A program made the position numbers and the translations under genes. Source: Halobaculum saliterrae (GTDB lineage: Archaea > Halobacteriota > Halobacteria > Halobacteriales > Haloferacaceae). From it: 64,000 nt of DNA. The notes under the pieces were generated by a model that saw only the letters and a list, made by a program, of their open reading frames with translations, made no database searches and was not told the DNA's origin. This document shows positions 1-9,702 of the stretch, piece by piece. Location of the stretch: positions 62,001-126,000 of the forward strand of contig NZ_WUUS01000003.1 in NCBI RefSeq assembly GCF_009831625.1, read 5' to 3'. The number at the start of each line of letters is the position of its first letter. The first letter of the stretch is position 1.

Positions 1-45
1 CGGCGACGCAAACTCCGTCACATCTGGCACACGTTCGTCTCTCAT
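1..45 (-). CDS. Start of a leftward gene, cut by the window edge
   Basis: An ATG on the minus strand at 45 opens a frame (MRDERVPDVTEFASP) that runs off the left edge without a stop. Fifteen residues are too few to assign a family. A TATA-like stretch lies upstream near 107-116. It has the same direction as the kinase gene that follows and could be its downstream neighbour. The call rests only on the open frame and plausible start. Confidence 0.3.
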   Translation of the reverse strand, partial: MRDERVPDVTEFASP

Positions 46-185
46 GATTCATTCCGGAAACGGGGTTGAGCGACGTTCACCAACGGAGACCTGTACTTGA
101 ACGACCAAGTATCTAAGCCTGAGTCCAGTTCTTACTCGTCTGGGCCCCAGACGAAGTCGAAGGTCCTCGAGAACGCGACCGGATT

Positions 186-2039
186 TCAAACTGAGAGTCC
201 TGTCAGCCGGTCTCGAAGGTAGATGACGTCCTCGAACCTGTCTGCCGGGTCTGTCGCCATGGCGGTGGTAACGATCTCATCAAGCGCTGAGGGGACAGCC
301 CGTTCATGGCTGGGGACGGGCGGATCGTCTCGAACCACTGACTGCGGGACGGTAGCTGTCGGACCTGTGTACGGCTGCGCTCCCGTTGTGAGCGTGTACA
401 GCAACGCGCCCAATTGATACACGTCCGTCCGTTGGTCGAGTTCTCCTATCGAGTCGTCGAGCTGTTCCGGCGCTGCGTACGGCGGGGAGAGTCCCGATCT
501 CCCGTCCCGGGGATCCAGTGTTCGTTTTGCCAGCCCCCAATCGGATAGTTTCGGAACGTCTAAGCCGTCCGTTGCGGTCCGGAACAAGACGTTCTCGGGC
601 TTCAGATCCAGATGGATGACGCCACGTCTATGCGCGTGGAGGATCGCATCAGTGAGTGACGTAGCGATGGTCACGGCCTGTTCCAGAGAGAGTCCGTCCG
701 CCCGCTCGCTGAGGCTCCCCCCGTCCATGTACTCCATCGCGATATGAGGGATCGGTGAGGAGTCGTATCCATATACGTCGACCACATGCTCGTGATCATC
801 TAGTTTATTCCACGTTTCGGCTTCGGACATGAAGCGCTCGATGGCGTCGACGTGGATCGTGCCGTCGGATTTGGGTGTCTTGACCGCAACCCGTTGATTG
901 TCGGAGGTACTGGCAACCGAGACTTCCCCGAAGCTCCCCTCGCCAAGTCGCCTGTCGATCTCGAGGTCGAAGTACTCGAGTTCACCCACTGCTGTCGCAG
1001 ACGTGTCGCCATAGGACACGGGCGGTTCCGTATCATCGGTGGCGTCCGTACCGGACTGCTGGGTGTCGATCTGGCCCCGATCACGGTCTCGTTTCCCGGG
1101 GGTACTTGCTGTGTCTGCCGTAGCGTTCGACACGTCCGCGGTGGAATCCTCCGATCGTGTCGGTTGACCATCGGGCTCAGCGGCGTCACTCCCCGAGAGT
1201 GCTTCCTCGAATCGGTCAGTGAGAAGCGGGCCATCCGATGTCTGACGCACCCACCCGCGTTCGTTGAGGGCGCGGAGCAACTCACGAGTCCGTTCGTGTG
1301 AACAACCGATGCTGTTCGACAGCCGAACGAGCCCGATCGGACCGTGCTTCGCGATCGTCGTGACCGTATCCTCGTACAGATCGAGATCCTCACCCGCACC
1401 CTCCAGTTCGGAACGCAGGAGTCGACCGACTCTGTCCGACGAGATGTCCAGTTCACTCGAGTCGCCGGACTCAGATGGTCCTTCACTCCGGATATCGGCC
1501 AGTGCCTCCTCGAATCGCTCTGTCACGACGGCTCCGTCGGAGTCCGGCTGCACCCAAGCGAGTTCCTCTGCCGTACGGAGTAGTTCGCGAACTCGTTCGT
1601 GCTCGACGTCGAGTTCGTTGCTGAGTTCGACTACTCCGACAGCAGTGGCTCGGCCGGCGAGATACGCCAGCATCTCGACGAACTCAGGCTGCTCTTCCGG
1701 CGAGAGACGCGCTTTCTCCCCGACTACTCGCTCGACGTCGCTGTGGTACCCCGACCGGAGGAGGATCGACCACGTCGTCGGGGTCGACTCGACCGTCGAC
1801 TCCTCCTCGCCGAACGACCACTCGACCAGACCCAACGTCTCCATTACGCCGGCGATCCCTTCAACGCGGTCGCTCGAAATGCCCGTCTCCGCGGAGATTC
1901 CGTCCAGTTCGATCGACCGATTCGCTGCGACACACCGTAGCACCGCACCATAGCCATCGAGGTCCCACTCGTCGAATTCGCGCTCCTCATGGGGGTCGTA
2001 GACCGACTCGATCGTTTCCCGCACACGTCCCGGGTCCAT
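186..2039 (-). CDS. Triple winged-helix / Ser-Thr protein kinase fusion
   Basis: 617-residue soluble protein. Residues about 25-80, 115-180 and 218-283 look like three winged-helix domains. The second and third are clearly duplicated, sharing the patterns ELSNELDVEHERVRELLR / RLSNSIGCSHERTRELLR and TERFEEAL / TDRFEEAL. A polar Thr/Asp/Ser linker (about 285-350) leads to a Hanks-type kinase: glycine loop GEGSFGEV near 366, VAVK lysine at 387, catalytic HLDLKPEN at 476-483, and an APEQ activation-segment end near 523. The metal-binding DFG reads DWG (500-502). All core catalytic residues are present, so it is probably active. ATG start at 2039 with a TATA-like TGTATTTTGC about 25-35 bases upstream. 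It is codirectional with the HEAT-like gene (145 bp apart). The likely role is phosphorylation of partners in the adjacent MoxR/VWA module, with the winged helices binding DNA or protein; that role is inferred. Confidence 0.85.
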   Translation of the reverse strand: MDPGRVRETIESVYDPHEEREFDEWDLDGYGAVLRCVAANRSIELDGISAETGISSDRVEGIAGVMETLGLVEWSFGEEESTVESTPTTWSILLRSGYHSDVERVVGEKARLSPEEQPEFVEMLAYLAGRATAVGVVELSNELDVEHERVRELLRTAEELAWVQPDSDGAVVTERFEEALADIRSEGPSESGDSSELDISSDRVGRLLRSELEGAGEDLDLYEDTVTTIAKHGPIGLVRLSNSIGCSHERTRELLRALNERGWVRQTSDGPLLTDRFEEALSGSDAAEPDGQPTRSEDSTADVSNATADTASTPGKRDRDRGQIDTQQSGTDATDDTEPPVSYGDTSATAVGELEYFDLEIDRRLGEGSFGEVSVASTSDNQRVAVKTPKSDGTIHVDAIERFMSEAETWNKLDDHEHVVDVYGYDSSPIPHIAMEYMDGGSLSERADGLSLEQAVTIATSLTDAILHAHRRGVIHLDLKPENVLFRTATDGLDVPKLSDWGLAKRTLDPRDGRSGLSPPYAAPEQLDDSIGELDQRTDVYQLGALLYTLTTGAQPYTGPTATVPQSVVRDDPPVPSHERAVPSALDEIVTTAMATDPADRFEDVIYLRDRLTGLSV

Positions 2040-2184
2040 CAGTCACCGCAGGCTATGGGTTCCCTCAGCAAAATACACCGGGCCGTGGGTCCGCGCGGAG
2101 GCCGTCGGTTCGCATGTGGGAGTACAAGCTATCGAGAGAGCGATGAGTCTGCTGGCTCGACGACCGCTGGGCCAACTGTATCTG

Positions 2185-5100
2185 TCATCCCGAGGGGAGA
2201 GAGTTCCAGTTTTCCCCATCCAGTCGCTCCGCTAGCGCCGAGGGGAGTCCGTCAGCCAACGTCGGCGACGGTTCCAAGAGTCGGTCGACAGCACTCACCA
2301 GCCGGTCATCGAGTTGCTCCCTGCCCGTCGGGAATACATTCGTTGCCGTCTCTAAGCACTCACGACGGAGACTAGGTTCGCTGACTCCCAGTGCCCCAAG
2401 CAGCATCGCTGCAGTTCGGGCTCGCAGGTCTCGCTGGCCGGTCAGTTCGTGACTGGCCCATTCGTGAAGCCACGTACCGTCCAACTGCCCCCGTTGAGCA
2501 TGTTCCGCCAGAGCCTCGGCGGTGCCCCGACGGGCCCAGCCACTCGGGTCCGATGCCCGCCCGAGCAGATGTGCAACGAGCTCGTCGACTGGACACTGAC
2601 CCAGCGCCGAGAGCCGTGACAGAGACTCGACGGCTGCAACCCGTACTTCCGCCGGTTCGGCGGTCAACGCTTCGATGACGAAATCGACATATCGAGGCCG
2701 GTGGCCGTCGCCGGGCTGTGCAGTGCTCTCAGCCGCTTCAGCCAGCAACGGGATCACGGTGACGCGTCTGGCAGCCAGCGCGGTCGATCGGATGGTCTCG
2801 TCTCGAAGCCAGGCTGCCTGGAACGCTTCGAGCTGCTCGGCTGTCAGGGCAGCCAGGACGCGGGGCCCGATCTCCTGCACTGCGTCGTCGGAGGCGTTTC
2901 GAAGGAATGAGGTCACGCCTTCGACGGTGAGCACATCGTCAGTGTCGAGGTAGTCAGGTGGGTCGAGGACTCCACGATACGCCCGCAACCCACCGTTGGC
3001 AGCCACCCGAACGGCGGTCCGGTAAATCCGGATCCTGTCGACGGGGCGAACTGCCAGGGGATCGATCGGGCCCACTGTCCGACCGTTCTCGTGTGCTGCC
3101 GGTGCCGCGGTCGACTCGGTCGTCAAGATCACTTCCACGTACCCGGCGATGTCATCAGCCAGGTGATCGTGGTCGTCGACCAAGCGATCGAACAGTTTCA
3201 ACAAGTAGTACGCTGCGAGGCTGTCGCCCTCGCCGTCGTCGAGGGCTTCGACACCGTTGAGGATCGATCGTGAAACAGCATCCAGAGCCGCTCCGACAAG
3301 CTCCTCGAGCGTGCGCCCGGCGGCGTGGCGCTCCGAGTGGGGTGCATCACTCAGGAGGAACTCGACGAGCACGGCTGCCGTACGTCTCGGTGCAGGCCAT
3401 TGCCCCGGGGAGGAGGCCACTAAGACTTGGGTGAAAACCCCTCTGGCAGCGTCATCCGTCGCGATTCGGTCGGCGATGAAATCCGGGTCCGGATCGGCAA
3501 CCCCTGCCCAAGTCCCCCGTAGCAACACACGAGCAGCCGTCCGCCTGACGACACGCCATCTATCGGTGAGATGATCGTAGACCGTCCCTTCGACGACGTC
3601 CCAGTCAACGGCACCGTGTTCCACGCACCACTGGATAGCTTCAAGCCCTGCGATGGTCTCGTCAGGGTCTCCGTGTGTCACCGTTTCGGCTAGCAGCTTC
3701 GAGATCGTGGTATCGGTCTGGCCTGCCCGTGTTCGATCCCAGTTCACACTCACCCTGGCGCATGACTGCGGTGAGAGTGGAACCTGCATTCGGGACGCGT
3801 TCGGCAGCGAAGCTGTGGAGGGATCCAGACCGGCAGAGGCAACCCTCGGGGAGTGGGTTCGGAATCCGGACTTGCTGTCTCCGGCTGTGGCTTCGCCCCC
3901 GACCCCAACTCGGGGAGCCGCCGATGCGATACCACGTATCTCAGTGTTTGGGTGCGTCTGGAAGGGACGGAACCTGTCCCCACTGCCGTCGCCTGCCCGC
4001 CCGGATCCGTCCGCCCCGGATTCGGTCAACCAGCGAAGGACCGAGCGTTGCTCCGCTTCAGGACAGAACCACAGGAGGCGGTCCCACTCACTTCTCGTTC
4101 GCAGCGCCGAGCGAGTGTGTCGGGTGAGCGACCCGAGCAGTGCCGCGAGTTCGTCGCGCGAGTTCGGGTCCAGTTCCACGGTTAAGCTACGAACGAGTTC
4201 GTCGACAGCCTCCTCATCGACACAGGGCGCGCTGTCGAGCCGCTGGAGGGCGTCAATGACTGCATCGGGGCTGGATTGCAGCAGTGGCTCCGAAAGCACT
4301 CGTGGAAGCGACCCGGTGGTCGTGCAGACGACACCGAGGGCGGTCCCGAGTGTCGTGTTCATCGCCCGAACCCTGAGCGATCGGAGTCGGTCGGCGGCAC
4401 GGTCCCGGGATCGTTGCTCAGGGGCGAGGACGAGCAGTGCTGTAGCCAGCCAGGTTTCGACCGTCGGATCAGTGGACACTGCCTCAAGCTCGTCGCGGAG
4501 CCGTACGACCCCATCGGGGTCGCGTGGTGGAGCAACCAACAACGCTGTGGCGAGGAGCCGTGTGACTGCTCCCGCGTGCTCGTTTTCGGCCGTTCGGGCG
4601 ATCTCGAACAGCCCGTCCCGTGCGTGCTCAGCCACTGGCGGATGCTCCAGAAAGACCTCCTCGACGGCGTCGACTGCGACGGCGCCCGTCCAGTACGGCG
4701 TCTCCTCTTCGACGATGTCGGTAGTGATGTCCGCAACGAGTGGCGCCACCTGCTCCGGATCAAGTGTGTCCACGGATTGAATGGTCTCTAAGACCTCCTC
4801 CCGAAGGTCGCCCTCCCCGTACACGCCGGGAGACCAGTAGGCTGTCTCCAACAGATCGCTGATCGACACTGAACTTTCCCTTAGCGAGCGCTCTGCTGCC
4901 GCCACGGTCGACAACAGGCGGGCGTGATCCCACTCCTCGGACTCGAGAAAGCCTCCGATCGCCGTTGCCAATCGGCTGTCTGTCCGGTCCGTCAGTCTGA
5001 GCAGCCGGGCTGAGAACTCGAGGAGATCGATGAACGATCCCTCGTCCACCGACCACTCGGTATCGGACGCGTCGCGTTCGACGTCAAACCGTCCATGAGA

Positions 5101-6537
5101 ACTAGCGACGATATCGTCCAGATCAACACGTTCGATTCGCCGAAGCGTTCCGTCCACACCGGAGTCGAGCGCGGCAGACGGGAGATCGCTCATCTCGATC
5201 GGCTCGAAGCTGTCGGATATCACCGTTCTGAGCGTTCGGTCGGCGGTGAGGTACCGACCGAACAGAGTTCTCGAAACGACGCCCACACTGGGAGCCTCTT
5301 CCGAAGAGAGCGACTCCCTGTCAAGCAGCTCCGACAGAAGCGACCCGAGTGCAGCAGTGGCGCGGTAGGTGACACTCGCTTCCGTGTCTCCGATCAGCCG
5401 GCGGAGCCGCTCGAAGGACCGATCCAGGTAGTCGCCGGGAGCTTCCGCGAGTGATCGCTGGATGAGTGACGCAGCAGCCTCCCGATCGAGCGGTGAGTCT
5501 GAAGTGATCAGTATCTCGATGACCTCGGTATGCGATCGGAGCCAGGCTGGTGACTCCCGACCGAGGGCGATCACGGCATCTTGTGCCGCCCTTGAGACAG
5601 CCGGCACTTGGTCGGTACAAGCGTCGATCAGACACGATCGGTGGGGAGCGATCCCCGACCCTCTGGGTACCCCAGGCGGGGACGGGTCGTCCCCGACTAG
5701 TTCGTCGGTTAGATCGGGTACGTCGCCGATAAATCCGCCGTCGATCCCGTCATCGTCGAACGCATGGCGTCGGAGGGCTCTCGACGGACGGCCACCGACA
5801 GCGGCTAGCGTGTACAGGGCCCTTGCTCTGACTTCCGGGGCTCCCTTCCCAGCGATCCTGGCGACTGTGGCGATGGCCTGATCGGGGACCCGGGCCGGGA
5901 CAACCCGGCCGAGTGTCGCCAAGCGAGACAGGGCCTCGATTCGGTCCTGCCGTGACCCGTCTTCGAGCGTCCAGACGAGCTTCGCAATGGTGGGGCGGAC
6001 GATCGACGGGGTCTCCTCGGCCAGTCTGGCGAGCACCCACAGACACCGGCGTTCGGATGCTGATTCGAGCCCGCTGAGTTCGACGAGTGTCGGGACCGCA
6101 CCTTGCAGGAGCCCGGGCGAGCCGTCGACCGCAGCAGCGATCACCGAAGACGCGGCGAGCTTCCGTCGGTTGGTCTCGTCCGAATCGAAGAGCCCGCTGG
6201 TGTCATCGTACCTGTCGGACCCTGAGAGCACGTCGAAAAGCGACTGCAGACAATCGGCGAGTGCGCGCGGACGTTCCTGCGCGATCGGGAGGAGGAGTTC
6301 GATCTCACGAATCGTGAGCGGGGGCCCGTCGTCAATCGCGTCCCGCAGTACGGTACTGACAGTTCCGGCCTTGTCTGGGACGTCGACTGCAGCCTCGACG
6401 GCGACTTCCAGGGCGCGGGTTCGGACTAGCCGGGGCTCTGACTGGAGGCCGGGCAACACGTTCTCCAGTACAGTCTCGGGTGGTGAGGTCCCGGCATGGA
6501 GAGCGAACGCTTGTCGCTCAATAGCCGCGCGCCGCAT
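2185..6537 (-). CDS. Large HEAT-like helical repeat protein
   Basis: 1450-residue protein made almost entirely of short amphipathic helix pairs typical of HEAT/ARM solenoids, for example the stretches around PSRALRRHAF, DREAAASLIQ, VTYRATAALG, VRRTAARVLL and VRVAAVESLS. No signal peptide, membrane segment or enzyme motif is visible. Residues about 825-890 form a Gly/Ser/Pro-rich break, so the solenoid may be in two blocks. ATG start at 6537, followed upstream by an intergenic region shared with the divergent MoxR gene. Such solenoids usually act as scaffolds or recognition surfaces. Sitting between the kinase and the MoxR/VWA pair, it could be the target-recognition or assembly subunit of that module (inference). 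The repeat call is by pattern only, with no profile search. Confidence 0.75.
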   Translation of the reverse strand: MRRAAIERQAFALHAGTSPPETVLENVLPGLQSEPRLVRTRALEVAVEAAVDVPDKAGTVSTVLRDAIDDGPPLTIREIELLLPIAQERPRALADCLQSLFDVLSGSDRYDDTSGLFDSDETNRRKLAASSVIAAAVDGSPGLLQGAVPTLVELSGLESASERRCLWVLARLAEETPSIVRPTIAKLVWTLEDGSRQDRIEALSRLATLGRVVPARVPDQAIATVARIAGKGAPEVRARALYTLAAVGGRPSRALRRHAFDDDGIDGGFIGDVPDLTDELVGDDPSPPGVPRGSGIAPHRSCLIDACTDQVPAVSRAAQDAVIALGRESPAWLRSHTEVIEILITSDSPLDREAAASLIQRSLAEAPGDYLDRSFERLRRLIGDTEASVTYRATAALGSLLSELLDRESLSSEEAPSVGVVSRTLFGRYLTADRTLRTVISDSFEPIEMSDLPSAALDSGVDGTLRRIERVDLDDIVASSHGRFDVERDASDTEWSVDEGSFIDLLEFSARLLRLTDRTDSRLATAIGGFLESEEWDHARLLSTVAAAERSLRESSVSISDLLETAYWSPGVYGEGDLREEVLETIQSVDTLDPEQVAPLVADITTDIVEEETPYWTGAVAVDAVEEVFLEHPPVAEHARDGLFEIARTAENEHAGAVTRLLATALLVAPPRDPDGVVRLRDELEAVSTDPTVETWLATALLVLAPEQRSRDRAADRLRSLRVRAMNTTLGTALGVVCTTTGSLPRVLSEPLLQSSPDAVIDALQRLDSAPCVDEEAVDELVRSLTVELDPNSRDELAALLGSLTRHTRSALRTRSEWDRLLWFCPEAEQRSVLRWLTESGADGSGRAGDGSGDRFRPFQTHPNTEIRGIASAAPRVGVGGEATAGDSKSGFRTHSPRVASAGLDPSTASLPNASRMQVPLSPQSCARVSVNWDRTRAGQTDTTISKLLAETVTHGDPDETIAGLEAIQWCVEHGAVDWDVVEGTVYDHLTDRWRVVRRTAARVLLRGTWAGVADPDPDFIADRIATDDAARGVFTQVLVASSPGQWPAPRRTAAVLVEFLLSDAPHSERHAAGRTLEELVGAALDAVSRSILNGVEALDDGEGDSLAAYYLLKLFDRLVDDHDHLADDIAGYVEVILTTESTAAPAAHENGRTVGPIDPLAVRPVDRIRIYRTAVRVAANGGLRAYRGVLDPPDYLDTDDVLTVEGVTSFLRNASDDAVQEIGPRVLAALTAEQLEAFQAAWLRDETIRSTALAARRVTVIPLLAEAAESTAQPGDGHRPRYVDFVIEALTAEPAEVRVAAVESLSRLSALGQCPVDELVAHLLGRASDPSGWARRGTAEALAEHAQRGQLDGTWLHEWASHELTGQRDLRARTAAMLLGALGVSEPSLRRECLETATNVFPTGREQLDDRLVSAVDRLLEPSPTLADGLPSALAERLDGENWNSLPSG

Positions 6538-6712
6538 GGGGCTGGTGTCGGAAACACACAGACATAGGCTTTCCCCAGGCCTGGGTCGTGAGTCCGTTCC
6601 ACGCCGGAAGAAGATATTTACTCCTTCACGTCATCGGTGTGATACGCTTCCGTTGGTGACTGTCTCGTCCAGCACTCGGTACAGTAGCACCACTTCATGC
6701 CTCTCGTACCCA
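6538..6712. promoter_or_regulatory. Divergent promoter region of the HEAT and moxR genes
   Basis: 175 bp between divergent starts. On the plus strand AAGATATTTA at 6611-6620 is a good TATA candidate for moxR, giving a leader of roughly 65-70 bases. On the minus strand GCCTATGTC near 6560-6570 is a weaker candidate for the HEAT-like gene. A shared control region would fit joint regulation of the module. Confidence 0.45.
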
Positions 6713-7660
6713 ATGTCATCTGAAGATCCACCCACCTCGATCGAGAACAGCCGAACTCCCTCTCATACTGTCGGTGAACCCACCGAGGAGACAGTCGAGG
6801 AGCTCCCGGTGATGACCGATACCGGCCATCCGATGATCCCGACGCTGGCTCAGGACACGTACCACCAGCGGACCGTTGCCGGGGACCGGACAGACGTCGA
6901 GATCGTCACGAAAGCGCTCTCGTTGGGAATGAACGTCGTTCTCAAGGGTCCCCCCGGGGTCGGCAAGAGTTATCTCGCGAAGTTCCTCTGTGCGCGAACC
7001 AACCGGCCACTGTTTCGTATCACACTCTCCGAGACCACCTATCGAGAGGACCTTCTGGGGCACCTTCACCTGCTTAGCTCGGATGCAGGCACCACTGAGA
7101 CCCAATGGATCGACGGGCCGCTGACTCGGGCGGTCCGAGAAGGTGGGATCCTCCTTCTGGACGAGATCAACGCGGCCGATGCCAACACCGTCGCAGCGCT
7201 CAACGCCGTAATGGAAGGCAAGGACACTCGAACGCTCACGATCCCCCAGACCGGCGAAACGATCACGCCGCACGAGGAGTTCCGCGTTATTGCGACAGCC
7301 AATCCCGGGTACCAAGGCACGTACGAACTCAACGAGGCGTTCGAGGACCGGTTCCGGCACGTCAAGCTGGCGTACCTCCCGCAGGACGTCGAGACGGCGT
7401 TGATCCTCTCACGGACGGATCTCGGCCCCGAACGTCGTGAGGAGATCGAATCCCTCGTCAGTCTCGCCGGACGCCTCCGAGAGGCCTACATGGACGGGGA
7501 GCTCTCGACGCCGGTAACGACCCGGGAACTGGTTCGGATCGCCCGGTTCATGGAAGACGACTTCATGAGCCTCCGAACCGCCGCTGAGAGCGAACTCGTC
7601 GCACGGGTCTCGGAATACGACGAATCGCTCGTCGAGACGTACATCCAGAAACGGCTCTGA
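6713..7660 (+). CDS. MoxR-family AAA+ ATPase
   Basis: 315 residues from ATG 6713. The frame is open much further upstream, but that part is not protein-like. Walker A GPPGVGKS is at residues 79-86 and Walker B ILLLDEINAAD near 144-154. The sensor region VIATANPGYQGTYELNEAFEDRF is typical of MoxR/RavA, as is the C-terminal lid with TPVTTRELVRIARF. MoxR ATPases are chaperone-like remodelers that work with von Willebrand A proteins, often for metal-cofactor insertion or complex assembly. The next gene (7 bp downstream) encodes exactly such a VWA protein, so the two are almost certainly cotranscribed and functionally coupled. Cytoplasmic. Family assignment is firm; the substrate is unknown. Confidence 0.92.
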   Translation: MSSEDPPTSIENSRTPSHTVGEPTEETVEELPVMTDTGHPMIPTLAQDTYHQRTVAGDRTDVEIVTKALSLGMNVVLKGPPGVGKSYLAKFLCARTNRPLFRITLSETTYREDLLGHLHLLSSDAGTTETQWIDGPLTRAVREGGILLLDEINAADANTVAALNAVMEGKDTRTLTIPQTGETITPHEEFRVIATANPGYQGTYELNEAFEDRFRHVKLAYLPQDVETALILSRTDLGPERREEIESLVSLAGRLREAYMDGELSTPVTTRELVRIARFMEDDFMSLRTAAESELVARVSEYDESLVETYIQKRL

Positions 7661-7667
7661 TTCGACC

Positions 7668-9680
7668 GTGGAGATAACACAGAACACACCGGACTTCGAG
7701 CTCTCAGCCCTGTCGATCAGCCGGCGCGCTTCGGAGGCCAGACGTGACACCCTCGAACGCTTAGCCAGTATCTGTACCCCTCGCGGTGTCTCTGTTTCGG
7801 TGCAGTTCGTCGACGACGGAGCCGCCTGTACACCCGACACCGAGCGGGCTGGCGAAGCCTACGTCATTCAGATCCCGACGAACGCATACGACCAGCCCGG
7901 CACAGATCTCCCGGAAGCCGTCTGGAACAAGCGGGTACAGGTGGGCCTGCTCTTTCATGAACTCGGTCACGTGTTGTATTCGGATTTCGAACGGTTCAAC
8001 GAGCGACTCGAGTCCGTTCGCCCGGAGTGGCGTGAGGCGTTCAAGACGGTCTACAACGCGGCGGAGGACGGCGTTGTCGAGACACAGATCGCCAACGAGT
8101 TCCGCGTGACTGCGGATCTGACCCTCCTCAACGAAACCTTCGTTCGGATGGCCGACGATCGACACCGTCGGTACAGTGAGCTCTTCGAGTTCGGACCGGA
8201 CACGACTGCCGAGACTGGACGCAGTCCGAACACTAGCGGCCACGATGAGCCCACACTTCGTGCGGAATACTCAGTTCTCGACGCGATCCGTGTCGGACTC
8301 ATCGATAACGGGTTCACGAAGGGCGATCGGTTCGCGGCGCTGGTGGATCCGACAAACGAGACCCGAACTGTCCGCAATGATCGCGGTGACGTGCTTCAGG
8401 ACATCGCGCAACCGCTCCGCCAGTACGCTGCCGCCATGCTCTCGGAACCCGATCCGACAGCCCGTGTCGAGTTGGCCTGGGACTTCTTTCAGGACGTCCG
8501 GGATCACCTGGCGCCGCTCCCGGTCTTTCAGTCTCGAGGGACTGATGTCTTCGTCGTCCGCCCTGCGGACGTCACGGCGGGCGGACTCGGTGGTGGGCGA
8601 CGAGCTGGGAAGCTCCCAAGCGCCCAAGGAGCGGATGCCTACGTGCGGTTGAGCGGTGGGGACGACGACAACGGTCCCACTCTTTCCAGTGACGAACAGG
8701 AGGAAACCACGCGACCGACATCCGGACAGACAGGTGCGCCCGGTGGCGATCGGTCACATCTTCCGCCAGGCTGGGTGGCCCAGCGTGAACTCGAGCGGTA
8801 CGCTCGCAGGGCGGCACGAGGACGGAGCGTCCGCGGACAATCACGAACCCCATTGGAAACCAATGCTCACGACCTCCGAGATCTCACGCGCGATGAATCT
8901 TCTCGCGTCGAACGGATCGGGATCGCCGAAGCGAGCGGCGACGAGTCGAGTCGCTACGTCTGGGAGACGGCTGTCGAGCGTGCCAAGCAGCTCCAAGCCG
9001 ACCTAGCGACGCAGTTACGCCGGCGCCGGCGGACCAGCTTCGACGGTGGCCACCGATCTGGACGCTTGGACGGGAGCCGGGTGATCCGAGTTGTACGCGG
9101 CGATCAGCGTGTGTTCCAGCGTCGCTCAGCGGGAGACGACCGCGACTACTCCTGTGTCATTATCCTAGACCGTTCGGGATCGATGGATGGTGATCGAATC
9201 ATGGCGGCCGAACGAGCGGTCGCGCAGTTGCTTGCTGCGTTTGCTGCTGTGGACGTTGACGTGGGACTTCTCTCGTTGTTTGAGGGGGTACCACATCTGG
9301 AGGTTCCGGTTGGAGGCTCCCCCGCCAACCATGTTTCCCGGTTCATCCGGGAGGAAGCCCACGGCGGGACGCCACTCACGGGGGCCCTCTCGGCAGGTCG
9401 CGCGTTGCTGGAAGAGGGGCAGGGAACGGTTCCGCTGCTGTTCGTTGTCACAGACGGCGAACCGAACCAGCCCGAGACCTATCAGCGGGAACTCGCCGGC
9501 TGTTCGTTCCCTGTTTTCGGTGTGTACGTCCGCGATGACGCGGAGGACGACTCCCCGGGCACCCGTGATTTCGACGGGGATAGCGATCACTTCGACCGAC
9601 TCGTCCACACCGATGGCGACTCTCTGGATACTCGGCTCCGAGCCCTGGTCAAGTCGTTGTTCAGAACACGGCCCTCCTGA
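7668..9680 (+). CDS. VWA-domain protein with HExxH motif (MoxR partner)
   Basis: 670 residues from a GTG start 7 bp after moxR. Residues 97-101 are HELGH, in a context (LLFHELGHVLYSDFE) like zinc-peptidase-type proteins. A helix with AAEDGVVE near 129-136 resembles the acidic third-ligand helix of that fold. A long polar middle (about 320-470, Arg/Gly/Asp-rich) is probably disordered. The C-terminal von Willebrand A domain has the complete MIDAS motif DRSGSM (D501, S503, S505), the distal GGTPLTGAL threonine and VTDGEPN. The architecture matches CobT-like or DUF2201-type VWA proteins that pair with MoxR ATPases. Whether it is a real protease is unproven; the HExxH segment may be structural. 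Ends 22 bp before the convergent beta-propeller gene. Confidence 0.85.
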   Translation: MEITQNTPDFELSALSISRRASEARRDTLERLASICTPRGVSVSVQFVDDGAACTPDTERAGEAYVIQIPTNAYDQPGTDLPEAVWNKRVQVGLLFHELGHVLYSDFERFNERLESVRPEWREAFKTVYNAAEDGVVETQIANEFRVTADLTLLNETFVRMADDRHRRYSELFEFGPDTTAETGRSPNTSGHDEPTLRAEYSVLDAIRVGLIDNGFTKGDRFAALVDPTNETRTVRNDRGDVLQDIAQPLRQYAAAMLSEPDPTARVELAWDFFQDVRDHLAPLPVFQSRGTDVFVVRPADVTAGGLGGGRRAGKLPSAQGADAYVRLSGGDDDNGPTLSSDEQEETTRPTSGQTGAPGGDRSHLPPGWVAQRELERYARRAARGRSVRGQSRTPLETNAHDLRDLTRDESSRVERIGIAEASGDESSRYVWETAVERAKQLQADLATQLRRRRRTSFDGGHRSGRLDGSRVIRVVRGDQRVFQRRSAGDDRDYSCVIILDRSGSMDGDRIMAAERAVAQLLAAFAAVDVDVGLLSLFEGVPHLEVPVGGSPANHVSRFIREEAHGGTPLTGALSAGRALLEEGQGTVPLLFVVTDGEPNQPETYQRELAGCSFPVFGVYVRDDAEDDSPGTRDFDGDSDHFDRLVHTDGDSLDTRLRALVKSLFRTRPS

Positions 9681-9702
9681 TCAGGACAGTCTTCCCACTC
9701 GG

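Noticed and set aside
1264-1953. Ser/Arg-rich frame antisense to the kinase gene
   Set aside because: Shadow of the kinase gene with biased composition and no motif.
5987-6712. Long in-frame extension upstream of the MoxR ATPase
   Set aside because: It is open only because of the GC-rich antisense of the HEAT-like gene; the residues are not protein-like and the MoxR family starts well after 6713.
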